A DNA stretch of 64,000 nt, from NCBI GenBank assembly GCA_020850575.1, contig JADZEJ010000003.1, positions 51,552-115,551 of the forward strand, read 5' to 3'. Positions 24,145 through 32,050 of this stretch are shown piece after piece. The notes under the pieces are model-generated. The model was not told where the DNA came from. It was given only the letters and a program-made list of their open reading frames with translations, and did not search any database. The DNA comes from Candidatus Uhrbacteria bacterium. Its GTDB lineage: Bacteria > Patescibacteriota > Patescibacteriia > 2-12-FULL-60-25. Every line of letters begins with the position of its first letter. Positions within the stretch are counted from its first letter, which is position 1. A program made the position numbers and the translations under genes.

Positions 24145-24789
24145 ATGGACAATACTCAACAAAGTTCAGTCGAAATTGCACAAAAAATTGATGCGGCTCG
24201 TCAAGGACATTCTTGGTGGAAGGCTTGTTGTGCTGGCTGTGGAACCTTTATTATTCTTGGATTTATTATAATCATTTTTTTATTTAGGTACATGTTTGGC
24301 TTATCGGTAGAGATACGAAAAGATGTACCGCCTAATTTTCCAAAAGATGTTTCAATATATGCACCTGAAAAAGTGGTTTCTGTCACATATGCTTCCGGCG
24401 CACAGAAGAGCCGCATCATGCAGGCGCTTTCAAAGCCGGCTAGTGTGATAGATCGTGTTATTAATACGAATAATAAAGACAATGAAACTAAACAAGTAAT
24501 AGAATTTTACGGGTCAGCAATGTCAACAAATGATAGCGTCACGATATCTTGGTCTAAAATTGACGTGAAACCGCAAGAAGTAGTTTCTTTTTACCAAAAC
24601 GAATTACGTAGTCGTGGATTTAATTTTAACGAATCTACTTCTGAAAATCACCTGATTGAATTCACGGCAAGTCGCCCGGAAGTCGCTGTTCAAGGGATCA
24701 TTACCTCAACAGTCGATGAAAAACAGGTGAATGACATGATACTGACGATTGTCTACGACACGCAGCAAGATGCGGTAGAGAAAAAATAA
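24145..24789 (+). CDS. hypothetical membrane-anchored protein
   Basis: A 214-residue protein with a short cytoplasmic N-terminus, a cysteine-containing membrane helix (about residues 28-50, preceded by WWKACCAGC) and an external domain. The domain has a repeated pattern ending in VVSFYQNELRSRGFNF, similar to small extracytoplasmic domains found in many CPR proteins that I cannot name with certainty. The ATG at 24145 follows a promoter by nine bases. The next gene, a lipoprotein, starts four bases after its stop, so both may act at the envelope. Confidence 0.6.
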   Translation: MDNTQQSSVEIAQKIDAARQGHSWWKACCAGCGTFIILGFIIIIFLFRYMFGLSVEIRKDVPPNFPKDVSIYAPEKVVSVTYASGAQKSRIMQALSKPASVIDRVINTNNKDNETKQVIEFYGSAMSTNDSVTISWSKIDVKPQEVVSFYQNELRSRGFNFNESTSENHLIEFTASRPEVAVQGIITSTVDEKQVNDMILTIVYDTQQDAVEKK

Positions 24790-24793
24790 TGCT

Positions 24794-25681
24794 ATGCAAA
24801 TTACCGTCTTTTGGAAACATGCTTCTTTGTACATTTTGAGTTTCGCCTTTCTGCTGGTATTGGGTGCTGGTTGTACTTCTCCACAAGAAATAAAAACGGT
24901 TAGCCCGGATGTTGCAACTGGTCCAAAAAATGCTTCATTTGAAGACGTGCCTCCGGCGGAAGCAACGAAAAAACTTGTATTAACACCTGGCTCCGTAATT
25001 GTATTGAAACAGTCTTTTCACGATATCGGGGAAACTTTGGCTGCGGGCATGAATCTTGGGAAATCGGTTGAACGTATCTTGACGATTCGTAATTTTGCGC
25101 CTGGTAATTTTGCGAATATTGAATGGAAAGCGGTTACCGAGGTTCAAAAAGATAATAAGACAGAAAATCGTCAGCTCGTCGGAAGTATCTCAGGTATTGG
25201 ATTAAAAGATGGACGTGAACTTGCGTTGCCCGCACTTTGGACAGAGGGGATACGAAATGCGGGTGGCTATTCAGCAATTTGGCTACCAGCCGAAGTATTT
25301 GAGAATTTCAGCAAGGCTCAATCGAGTACGTTTGTTCCTGGTCTTGTAAGCGCTCAACTAGTAGATCTATTTGATCCGCCAAAAACAATCAAGGATCAAA
25401 TAATCAAGCTTCGAGCAGCTCTGGAAGCCGAAATAAAAAATAAAGATATCGAATACGCGACATCGGAAATTGAGCATGGTCGTAAGGACGTGAATGTAAA
25501 TGGTTCTCGTGTAACGGTAGAGGTTTTAAATATTTCCAGCTGGTATGGAAAATTTAGTGTATTGAACAATGAACAAAATCCAATAGTATTAAAATTTACT
25601 CCCTCAAAAGAGCTTGAAGCAAAGGGCATGTCTGGATTCTTTGGGTTTGAAGTGACGGATTTTAAAGATATTCAGGAATGA
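24794..25681 (+). CDS. hypothetical lipoprotein
   Basis: A 295-residue protein with a type II signal peptide: basic start, hydrophobic core, and lipobox LGAGC with C27 as the lipid-modified cysteine. The mature part has an extended linker (28-55) and a beta-rich domain I do not recognise, ending in FFGFEVTDFKD. The lgt gene at 59993 supplies the enzyme that would modify it. It is cotranscribed with the membrane protein before it. Confidence 0.65.
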   Translation: MQITVFWKHASLYILSFAFLLVLGAGCTSPQEIKTVSPDVATGPKNASFEDVPPAEATKKLVLTPGSVIVLKQSFHDIGETLAAGMNLGKSVERILTIRNFAPGNFANIEWKAVTEVQKDNKTENRQLVGSISGIGLKDGRELALPALWTEGIRNAGGYSAIWLPAEVFENFSKAQSSTFVPGLVSAQLVDLFDPPKTIKDQIIKLRAALEAEIKNKDIEYATSEIEHGRKDVNVNGSRVTVEVLNISSWYGKFSVLNNEQNPIVLKFTPSKELEAKGMSGFFGFEVTDFKDIQE

Positions 25682-25695
25682 AGTGCGCAAACGAA

Positions 25696-25724
25696 AACAC
25701 CCCTTTACGGCAGGGGTGTTATTG
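25696..25724 (+). terminator. hairpin after the lipoprotein gene
   Basis: AACACCCCT (25696-25704) pairs with AGGGGTGTT (25712-25720). The tail ATTG is poor in T, so termination may be partial. Confidence 0.6.
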
Positions 25725-25768
25725 AAAGATGGAGGTGCTTGTAAAACCTCAAAGAAAGAACAAAATGG

Positions 25769-26149
25769 CTATTCGCAAGTCATGGACGTATTTTTATACG
25801 TTACAGCGACTTGTGTGTGAGTTTCCTTCTTGGAAGAGATGATCCGTTCGTGATAGTCCGGGTCTTCTTCAGTCAACACGTCGTCGTCAATATAATCACC
25901 GGGGCTTGCAGCGGTAGCGGCTATCCTAACTGTATCGTAATCAACCAACTCGGTACATGAAAGACTGTAACAGCCGCTATCATCTGCTTCATGAAGAGAG
26001 GCAGTTTCTATCCTCGGAGTACTCCGAGGAACGTCCTCTCCATCTGCCTGCCATGTATGTAGATCGATGGCTGTTTGATGAGCTCCACCGCTCCGGGATT
26101 CGAACTCAAAAGGATCGGGACGACCCTTGTTGCGACGATCTTCCGCCAT
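25769..26149 (-). CDS. hypothetical acidic protein
   Basis: A 126-residue, hydrophilic and acidic protein that I do not recognise. It has no membrane segment or signal peptide. The start ATG at 26149 has a clear GGAG six bases upstream, which supports it as a real gene despite the lack of homology clues. The stretch DDDVLTEEDPDYHERI near residues 88-103 is strongly acidic, and the protein looks largely disordered. Its codon use is slightly more GC-rich than the neighbours. Confidence 0.55.
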   Translation of the reverse strand: MAEDRRNKGRPDPFEFESRSGGAHQTAIDLHTWQADGEDVPRSTPRIETASLHEADDSGCYSLSCTELVDYDTVRIAATAASPGDYIDDDVLTEEDPDYHERIISSKKETHTQVAVTYKNTSMTCE

Positions 26150-26244
26150 GAAAACTCCAGATATTCTGCAGCAGAAACTTACCCTTTACGCCGGTAAGCG
26201 AAGCGCATCATATCTATGGCTTTTATTTGTGTCAATGTATTTGA

Positions 26245-27162
26245 TTATGTTTGTTTTGGTCGATCGTTGTTGGATGTCGTCTTCGGCTTCCAAGTTATAA
26301 GACTTGCTTTTGCTTGAATGGGATAAAGGCGTCGATAATATAAAAAATTTCGTAAAGGACGAAGTTGGATATACAAATCCCTCCAGTGGGTATATTGTTT
26401 TTCTTTCCCGGTATTAACGGCATTTATTTGATCTTGTAATGCAGGTATATTTTTTTCTGATTTCAGATATAGTGAAAAAATTTTTTCATGTAAATCTTCA
26501 ATTGTTCGTGTGGCATCTTCAAGCTCTTCACCGAGAACATTTTTCGATATTGCTTGACTAACCATATCAAGTTCTAGCAGAGATTGCTCTTTAAAGTTTT
26601 CATATTCTTTTTTTGCGTCAGGATCATGATGGAAAGGTCCGGCTACATGCATACGCCAATCCCAATATTCCGAGGTAATAAATCGAGCTTTTGACACCAA
26701 ACTTAGAGCTTCTTCCGTTGTTCGAATCTTGATTGATTCTTGACCATTGCTCAAACGATCAAAAGAAAAAACCGATCCTGCTCGTAATAATCCACGAACA
26801 TGATTGAGATGCGTTTGATCGATAGGTTCATGCGATCTTTCCTTAAGGACGTCGGCGAATAAGTACGGTTCAAATTTCCATGGATCACAACGAAAGTTAT
26901 CGCATTCTTGCGCAGCCTGTTTAAGTTGTTTTGCTTTTTCAACCAAGGCTGCTTTTTTTTTGATGAGCGTGTCACGAACCTCCCCTTGCTCATGATTTTC
27001 TTGTAACGCAATATCGATTTGGCGCAAACGGGGGAGATGATCGATTTGAATTTTTTGCAGCAAATAACGTTGAACATCTTCCATACCATACATATGTTCC
27101 GGTGCGACGCGTTCTCCGTGAGTATGATTTGAAAGAGTTTGATTAAAAGGACTTTTTGGCAT
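26245..27162 (-). CDS. hypothetical helical protein
   Basis: A 305-residue, mostly helical protein of unknown function. Segments around residues 45-90 and 180-265 are rich in Glu, Lys, Gln and Leu and probably form coiled coils. There is no signal peptide. The ATG at 27162 lies just before the era stop (a six-base overlap), so it is translated downstream of era. A conserved-looking stretch with two tryptophans (SEYWDWRMHVAGPFHHDPD, residues 164-182) may mark a lineage-specific family. Confidence 0.65.
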   Translation of the reverse strand: MPKSPFNQTLSNHTHGERVAPEHMYGMEDVQRYLLQKIQIDHLPRLRQIDIALQENHEQGEVRDTLIKKKAALVEKAKQLKQAAQECDNFRCDPWKFEPYLFADVLKERSHEPIDQTHLNHVRGLLRAGSVFSFDRLSNGQESIKIRTTEEALSLVSKARFITSEYWDWRMHVAGPFHHDPDAKKEYENFKEQSLLELDMVSQAISKNVLGEELEDATRTIEDLHEKIFSLYLKSEKNIPALQDQINAVNTGKEKQYTHWRDLYIQLRPLRNFLYYRRLYPIQAKASLITWKPKTTSNNDRPKQT

Positions 27163-27166
27163 ATTG

Positions 27167-28021
27167 CTACACAAAACGCTCCTGCCATTTTGGATCTACT
27201 TTAACTGTTAATTCTAAAAAGATTTTAGTACCTGTGACATGTTCAAGTTCATTTCGAGCTGCTGCACCAATTTTTTTGAGCATTTGAGCTTTTGCACCAA
27301 TAATCATGCGCTTGTAGCGTTCATCAGTGGTCCAAATTGAAGCTGCGATATAGCGTGAACCGTCCGGTCGAGTTTCAAGTTCGTCTAAACTCACTTTGAT
27401 GCTATAAGGCAGCTCTTCGTTCAAATTCAAAAAAATTTTTTCACGAATCAATTCTTCAAGCCATTGATTATGACCGATATCCGTTAATTGTAAATCGGGA
27501 TAATGAGCATCACCGTTTTGAGATAAGGTAAATAAAACATCGATCAAGCGATTTAAATTTTTTCTGTTAATGGCGGATAATTCAAAGTTCTGTGATTGAC
27601 CAACATCCACGGCACGGTAGGTTTCAGTAAATGATCGTTCAGATTCCGGTAAATCCATTTTATTTATGAGGGCAATCACAGGTACTTTGATTTGTCGCAA
27701 TAAATTTTGGATATAAAGTTCTTCGGCACCAATGTCACGAGAAGGATCCATCACGTAGATAACGGCATCAACGCCATCAAGTGTTTCATGAACAAATTCA
27801 TTTAAAGTCGTGGAAACTCGATCTTTGCGTCCTAAAAAAACGCCCGGTGTGTCAACGAAGACGAGTTGACCGCGGGCATCATGCAAAATACCCCGAATCG
27901 GATGACGGGTTGTTTGAGGCTTTGGCGACACAATTGACACCTTAGTACCGATAAGGGCATTTAACAAAGTAGATTTGCCGACATTTGAACGCCCGGCAAG
28001 CATGACAAAACCTGATTTCAT
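27167..28021 (-). CDS. era: GTPase Era
   Basis: Small GTPase that helps assemble the 30S ribosomal subunit by binding 16S rRNA. The 284-residue protein has G1 GRSNVGKST at 10-18, G3 DTPG, G4 NKMD (near 119-122) and a C-terminal KH domain with the loop GAKAQMLKKIG. It starts 14 bp from the start of the divergent kinase-like gene, and both promoters lie in that narrow region and in each other's coding sequence. The hypothetical gene at 26245 follows it. Confidence 0.95.
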   Translation of the reverse strand: MKSGFVMLAGRSNVGKSTLLNALIGTKVSIVSPKPQTTRHPIRGILHDARGQLVFVDTPGVFLGRKDRVSTTLNEFVHETLDGVDAVIYVMDPSRDIGAEELYIQNLLRQIKVPVIALINKMDLPESERSFTETYRAVDVGQSQNFELSAINRKNLNRLIDVLFTLSQNGDAHYPDLQLTDIGHNQWLEELIREKIFLNLNEELPYSIKVSLDELETRPDGSRYIAASIWTTDERYKRMIIGAKAQMLKKIGAAARNELEHVTGTKIFLELTVKVDPKWQERFV

Positions 28022-28030
28022 GAGTAAAAT
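28002..28030 (+). promoter_or_regulatory. promoter of the kinase-like gene, inside era
   Basis: ATGACA (28002-28007), a 17-bp spacer and TAAAAT (28025-28030). The -10 box ends eight bases before an ATG at 28039, which predicts a leaderless mRNA if that start is used. Confidence 0.5.
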
Positions 28031-28056
28031 GTATCATGATGAAAGAGATTAGACAA
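28028..28056 (-). promoter_or_regulatory. promoter of era, inside the kinase-like gene
   Basis: On the minus strand TTGTCT (28051-28056), a 17-bp spacer and TACATT (28028-28033) with an upstream TG (extended -10). The ATG of era follows six bases later. The -10 box overlaps that of the opposite promoter by three bases. Confidence 0.5.
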
Positions 28057-29064
28057 ACCGAAAAAGCGACAGAACGAAAGACTGTTTTGCGCGGTTTTGA
28101 GGTCAAACCGGATTTCATAACCACATACGAACCAAAACTCATCGGTCGTGGCGGAGAGCACATGGTTTTTACGTTGAAAGGAAAACCGGATTTAGTCGCC
28201 AAGGTGAATATGAATAGTGTCGAACGTTTTTATCCGGCCACGATTCATGAAATTGATCCTCTTCACGGATATGAAAATCGGTGGCAGTCCTTTTTGGATG
28301 ATCATCGTAAAAGACGTATGGCACTCCGTGAAGCATTTGGTGCCGAACATGTTCTAACTCAAAAAGTATTTCTCGCAAAAGTACCTTTCGTCATTGAAAT
28401 GAAGTTTGCGCTAAAACAACTCGCAGAACAGAATGCGGGATTCGCGCCTAAGCAAGTTTGGGCAATTGTCAGTCTTCAGAAAAAATCAGAATTACTTGGA
28501 AAAGAAGGAACGAAAAGTATCCGATCAGGCTATGTCGAAAGGCGTGGCGCTGTGAATGAAGAGGGATATGCTCTTGCCACGCAGCAACTTCTAAACGGAG
28601 AAGGTATTTCTGAACAGGTGTTTCGAACGATTCAAGGTAAGCATATGGAAGATTTGATTGATGAAATGAAACAAGACCAAGGGATAAAAGATACGATGAA
28701 AGAATTTACTGAAAAAGCGATTCAGTTTACTACAAATCAACCGCGAGCTTGTCTTGATTTGGCTGGTGAAGAAAATATCGTCGTCGGCAAAAAGAACGGC
28801 AAGGTAAACTTTGAAATCATTGACCCATTCGCTGGCATGATAACCCTCGATCAGGTGCAAGATGCCTGGCGTCGTTTTGCAAAAAATCAACCGCTTAAAG
28901 GTTCAGATCGATACTCTCTTCTAAATGGCATTAACTATATCCGTACGATTAATGGTCTTTCGGTGCTTTCTGATTCTGTAGCACGCTTGCCATTGCTTCC
29001 AGAGGGAGTGCAGCTAAACCGTTTTGAAGGTCGTCGCTTGTTTGAATTACTTTCTCAAGACTAA
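28036..29064 (+). CDS. kinase-like protein (degenerate protein kinase fold)
   Basis: A 342-residue protein with traces of the protein kinase fold. Residues 37-45 (GRGGEHMVF) look like a glycine-rich nucleotide loop, K56 in LVAKV could be the beta-3 lysine, LDLAGEENIVV (240-250) resembles a catalytic loop with D241 and N247, and IIDPF (261-265) stands where the metal-binding Asp (D263) would be. The classical HRD and DFG forms are absent, so activity is uncertain. An aminoglycoside- or AarF-like small-molecule kinase is an alternative reading. The start may be the ATG at 28036 or 28039. Its 3' end overlaps the oppositely oriented methyltransferase gene by 116 bp. Confidence 0.6.
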   Translation: MMKEIRQTEKATERKTVLRGFEVKPDFITTYEPKLIGRGGEHMVFTLKGKPDLVAKVNMNSVERFYPATIHEIDPLHGYENRWQSFLDDHRKRRMALREAFGAEHVLTQKVFLAKVPFVIEMKFALKQLAEQNAGFAPKQVWAIVSLQKKSELLGKEGTKSIRSGYVERRGAVNEEGYALATQQLLNGEGISEQVFRTIQGKHMEDLIDEMKQDQGIKDTMKEFTEKAIQFTTNQPRACLDLAGEENIVVGKKNGKVNFEIIDPFAGMITLDQVQDAWRRFAKNQPLKGSDRYSLLNGINYIRTINGLSVLSDSVARLPLLPEGVQLNRFEGRRLFELLSQD

Positions 29065-30433
29065 TCACAACCTCAACGTGCGGTGAATGAGGAAATAAAT
29101 CAAAAGCTTGTAAGGTTTTAATACGATACGCACCTTGTAGTAATTTCAATTCTTCAACGAAACGTTTGTAATTGCAGGAAATATAGATAATTCGTTCTGG
29201 AAGTTTGGTTAAAAGAGTTTTTATAACTTTCGGATGCAGTCCAGCGCGCGGAGGATCAAGAATGATCAAATCCGCTTCACGTTCAGCCCAGGATAAGTCT
29301 TCTGATGGTCCGGCGGTAAAACTGGTGCGTTCAGCGACGCCATTCTTCTTGGCATTAAATTCAGCAAGCGTAATAGCTTCTGCATCTAACTCATGGCCAT
29401 GAACCTGAAGTTCTGGAAAACGCTTTGCAAGCGCAATCCCAAAAAAACCAAGACCACAATACAAATCAAGAACGTGTTTTGTGTTCGTATCAATCAAATC
29501 CAATACCGCATTCTGCAAAACCGCTGCCATGGTGGTATTTGTCTGAAAAAAAGAATTAGGATGAATGCGATAGCGAACATCATTCACTACTTCTTCAAGA
29601 TACACATCGCCTTTAAGAGGGTAGAACGTTTGTGCATATGACAAGTCAGTAATCGAATGTTGTTCACCAAGCAACAATGTTGTGCATCGAAGATCGAGTA
29701 CATTCAAGAGTGAGGAACGCATTTCCTCCGTGATTCGTGTCGCATCTTTTACAACCACGATCAGCATGCGCTGATTTGTATTCTTGCCATCACGAAAGAC
29801 CACATAGCGAATATCACCATGATGGAACTTCGCATCCCATGGTTGCAAATCATTTGCCTGCATCCATTCACGTACGGCTTGTAAAATTTCACCAACCCCT
29901 TCAGCGAGCAATAAACAAGTTTGTAAATCGACATACCTATTCCAAGAATCATGTTCTTTCAAACCAATTTCGCCATTCCAACCAATCGCATAATCCATAC
30001 GATTACGATGATGAAATTGAATAGGAGATGGCATCACATCGTCAACGCGTTCTTTGTGCCCTGCGCCTTCAAAGGCACGATTGATCATGTCTCGTTTTAG
30101 GATTAACTGCGCATCGTATTTCAAATGCTGCCACAAACAACCACCACAAGTTCCGGCATGTGGACACGGAGCCTCGGTTCGATCCGGACTTTCCACATTC
30201 ACACTTTCGATCTTCGCGACCTTGGTTCCATGATCTCTTTTTTGAAAAACAGCCGTCACTTCATCACCTTTGGCGGTGAATGGAATCACGACTTTTCCCG
30301 AACCCATCATATAGCCCGGACCATCATATTCACGGTGCGGTTTTGGAGCTGCCGCCGCATCAAGCGTCATAAAGCCACGACCTTTGTCGTCATAGCCTTC
30401 GATTTTTCCATGGAGTCGGTGACCAAATCGCAT
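28949..30433 (-). CDS. 23S rRNA (uracil-5-)-methyltransferase, RumA/RlmD family
   Basis: S-adenosylmethionine-dependent m5U methyltransferase of 494 residues with an iron-sulfur cluster. A TRAM-like N-terminus (4-80) precedes the cluster cysteines C90, C96 and C99 (CPHAGTCGGC). The methyltransferase domain shows LDLYCGLGFFG (motif I), DPPRAG (motif IV) and the nucleophile cysteine in YISCN. About 50 extra residues follow the usual end; they are encoded in the region antisense to the kinase-like gene. RlmD, RlmC and TrmA cannot be separated with confidence. An SPOUT methyltransferase gene is divergent upstream. Confidence 0.9.
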   Translation of the reverse strand: MRFGHRLHGKIEGYDDKGRGFMTLDAAAAPKPHREYDGPGYMMGSGKVVIPFTAKGDEVTAVFQKRDHGTKVAKIESVNVESPDRTEAPCPHAGTCGGCLWQHLKYDAQLILKRDMINRAFEGAGHKERVDDVMPSPIQFHHRNRMDYAIGWNGEIGLKEHDSWNRYVDLQTCLLLAEGVGEILQAVREWMQANDLQPWDAKFHHGDIRYVVFRDGKNTNQRMLIVVVKDATRITEEMRSSLLNVLDLRCTTLLLGEQHSITDLSYAQTFYPLKGDVYLEEVVNDVRYRIHPNSFFQTNTTMAAVLQNAVLDLIDTNTKHVLDLYCGLGFFGIALAKRFPELQVHGHELDAEAITLAEFNAKKNGVAERTSFTAGPSEDLSWAEREADLIILDPPRAGLHPKVIKTLLTKLPERIIYISCNYKRFVEELKLLQGAYRIKTLQAFDLFPHSPHVEVVISLEKVIQTSDDLQNGLAALPLEAMASVLQNQKAPKDH

Positions 30434-30523
30434 AGTTTTGCGCTAGGTTAATGCATAATGATGACAATGTCGAGAATAGAGCGCTTCCATTTTATATAAA
30501 AATGAGTATGATGGGCTCCGGAT

Positions 30524-30979
30524 ATGGAACTTCACTTATTGGCTCACAATATCCGTTCGGCTGAAAACATTGGTTCAATTCTGCGTACTGCGGATTCTTT
30601 AGGCGTGGCAAAAGTTTGGATTGTAGGTTATTCGCCCACGCCAGAACATCAAAAAGTTGCTAAAACCGCTTTAGGTGCTCAAGAATCAGTTCCGTGGGAA
30701 CAAGAGATTGATATCGTTGTTCTGATAAAACGCTTGCGAGATTCGGGTTTTCGCATCATCGGCCTCGAATTAGATGAGCGTTCTCAGGATATCGCAACCT
30801 ACAAGGCTTCAGAAAAAATAGCTCTTTTATTAGGAAACGAAGTTGAAGGTATTCCTCCGTCTTTGCGTGATATATGTGATGATCTGGTTCAAATCCGTCA
30901 GAAGGGAAAAAAGGAATCATTAAATGTTTCGGTCGCCACGGGCATTGCAGCCTTTCACCTGATACAATCTGCTATATAA
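30524..30979 (+). CDS. TrmH/SpoU-family RNA methyltransferase
   Basis: SPOUT-fold 2'-O-ribose methyltransferase of 151 residues with the three family motifs: NIRSAENIGSILRTAD (9-24), LLGNEVEGIP (near 110-119) and SLNVSVATGIA (near 133-143). The short form without an N-terminal substrate domain resembles TrmL-type and stand-alone CPR members; the target base is unknown. A TATGAT at 30507-30512 lies 11 bp before the ATG and may be its -10 box, without a good -35. The glycosyltransferase gene follows after three bases. Confidence 0.9.
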   Translation: MELHLLAHNIRSAENIGSILRTADSLGVAKVWIVGYSPTPEHQKVAKTALGAQESVPWEQEIDIVVLIKRLRDSGFRIIGLELDERSQDIATYKASEKIALLLGNEVEGIPPSLRDICDDLVQIRQKGKKESLNVSVATGIAAFHLIQSAI

Positions 30980-30982
30980 GGT

Positions 30983-31711
30983 ATGCCAAAGATTTCGATT
31001 GTTATTCCAACAAAAAATGAGGAAAAGAACTTACCTTCTTTGTTACACTCCATCAAAGCGCAGACCTTGAGCGATGTTGAGATTATCGTTGCAGATGCGC
31101 ACTCAACCGATCAAACTCGGCAAATCGCCGAATCTCTCGGCGCTAAAATAATCGATGGAGGAATGCCTGGCTATGGTCGAAATCAAGGCGCTCGATATGC
31201 TACAGGCGACATTATTATTTTTTTTGACGCAGACGTTTATTTGCCAACCAATAAATTTCTGGAAGATTGTATTGCTGAAATGGAACGAAAGCATTTAGAC
31301 ATTGCGACCTGTAGGGTAAAGCCAATGTCACGTAAACCGATAGATAAGATCGGGCATGAAGTGTATAACGCATATGTTTTGATGACAGAAAAAATTAGAC
31401 CTCACGCTCCGGGATTTTGTATTTTTGTTCGTCACGAAGTACATAATAAGATTGGTGGTTTTGATGAAACGGTCGTGTTTGCAGAAGATATGGAGTATGT
31501 ACAACGAGCTGAAAAGAACGGCGCTCGTTTTGGTTTATTGCGGTCACACCCAATAGCCGTTTCTGTACGACGTTTAGAAAAAGATGGTCGTTTGGCGATA
31601 GCATTTAAATATATTTACGGAGAATTTCATATGATTACGAAAGGAAGCTTTAAAGAAATACCATTCGAGTACGAGATGGGAGGGGACACGGGAAAGGAAG
31701 AAAAAAAATAA
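30983..31711 (+). CDS. GT2-family glycosyltransferase
   Basis: Inverting GT-A glycosyltransferase of 242 residues. It begins with ISIVIPTKNEEKNLPSLL, has D38 and the metal-binding DAD in FFDADVYLP (residues 80-88), and ends with the ED of VFAEDMEYVQR that acts as catalytic base in related enzymes. No membrane segment is seen. Neighbours are a methyltransferase and a Rieske protein, then MurJ, so a cell-envelope glycan substrate is likely but not specified. Confidence 0.87.
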   Translation: MPKISIVIPTKNEEKNLPSLLHSIKAQTLSDVEIIVADAHSTDQTRQIAESLGAKIIDGGMPGYGRNQGARYATGDIIIFFDADVYLPTNKFLEDCIAEMERKHLDIATCRVKPMSRKPIDKIGHEVYNAYVLMTEKIRPHAPGFCIFVRHEVHNKIGGFDETVVFAEDMEYVQRAEKNGARFGLLRSHPIAVSVRRLEKDGRLAIAFKYIYGEFHMITKGSFKEIPFEYEMGGDTGKEEKK

Positions 31712-31720
31712 GTATAGCGT

Positions 31721-32050
31721 ATGCAGCTTCATTTACCTGTTGCACGAGTTGGAGAAATTGCTCCAGGATCAGCAAAGTCTTTTCGTTTTGGAGTAAAAAA
31801 CGGTATTGCTTTTAATGACAATGGCACCATCATAGCTTTTGAAAATTTTTGTACGCACAGCGGTGGTCAAGTCGATTTACATGCAGCTTCAAATCAATTC
31901 GTCTGTCGGTTGCATGGTGCTTGTTTTGACGTAAAAAGCGGTGAACGCTTATCAGGACAAGCGCCTGAAAATACAAGACTCAAACCAATTTCTTTAATAG
32001 AAAAAGATGGAATGATCCTTGCGATTCTTGAAATAAATGATGGATATTAA
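31721..32050 (+). CDS. Rieske [2Fe-2S] ferredoxin-type protein
   Basis: A 109-residue single-domain Rieske protein. The two ligand pairs are C44-x-H46 (CTH) and C62-x2-H65 (CRLH), the spacing of soluble Rieske ferredoxins and of the small subunit of assimilatory nitrite reductases. No membrane segment is present. It could carry electrons to a redox enzyme; the NirK-like protein at 3719 is a possible partner only by theme, not by location. Its last bases overlap the murJ start. Confidence 0.9.
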   Translation: MQLHLPVARVGEIAPGSAKSFRFGVKNGIAFNDNGTIIAFENFCTHSGGQVDLHAASNQFVCRLHGACFDVKSGERLSGQAPENTRLKPISLIEKDGMILAILEINDGY

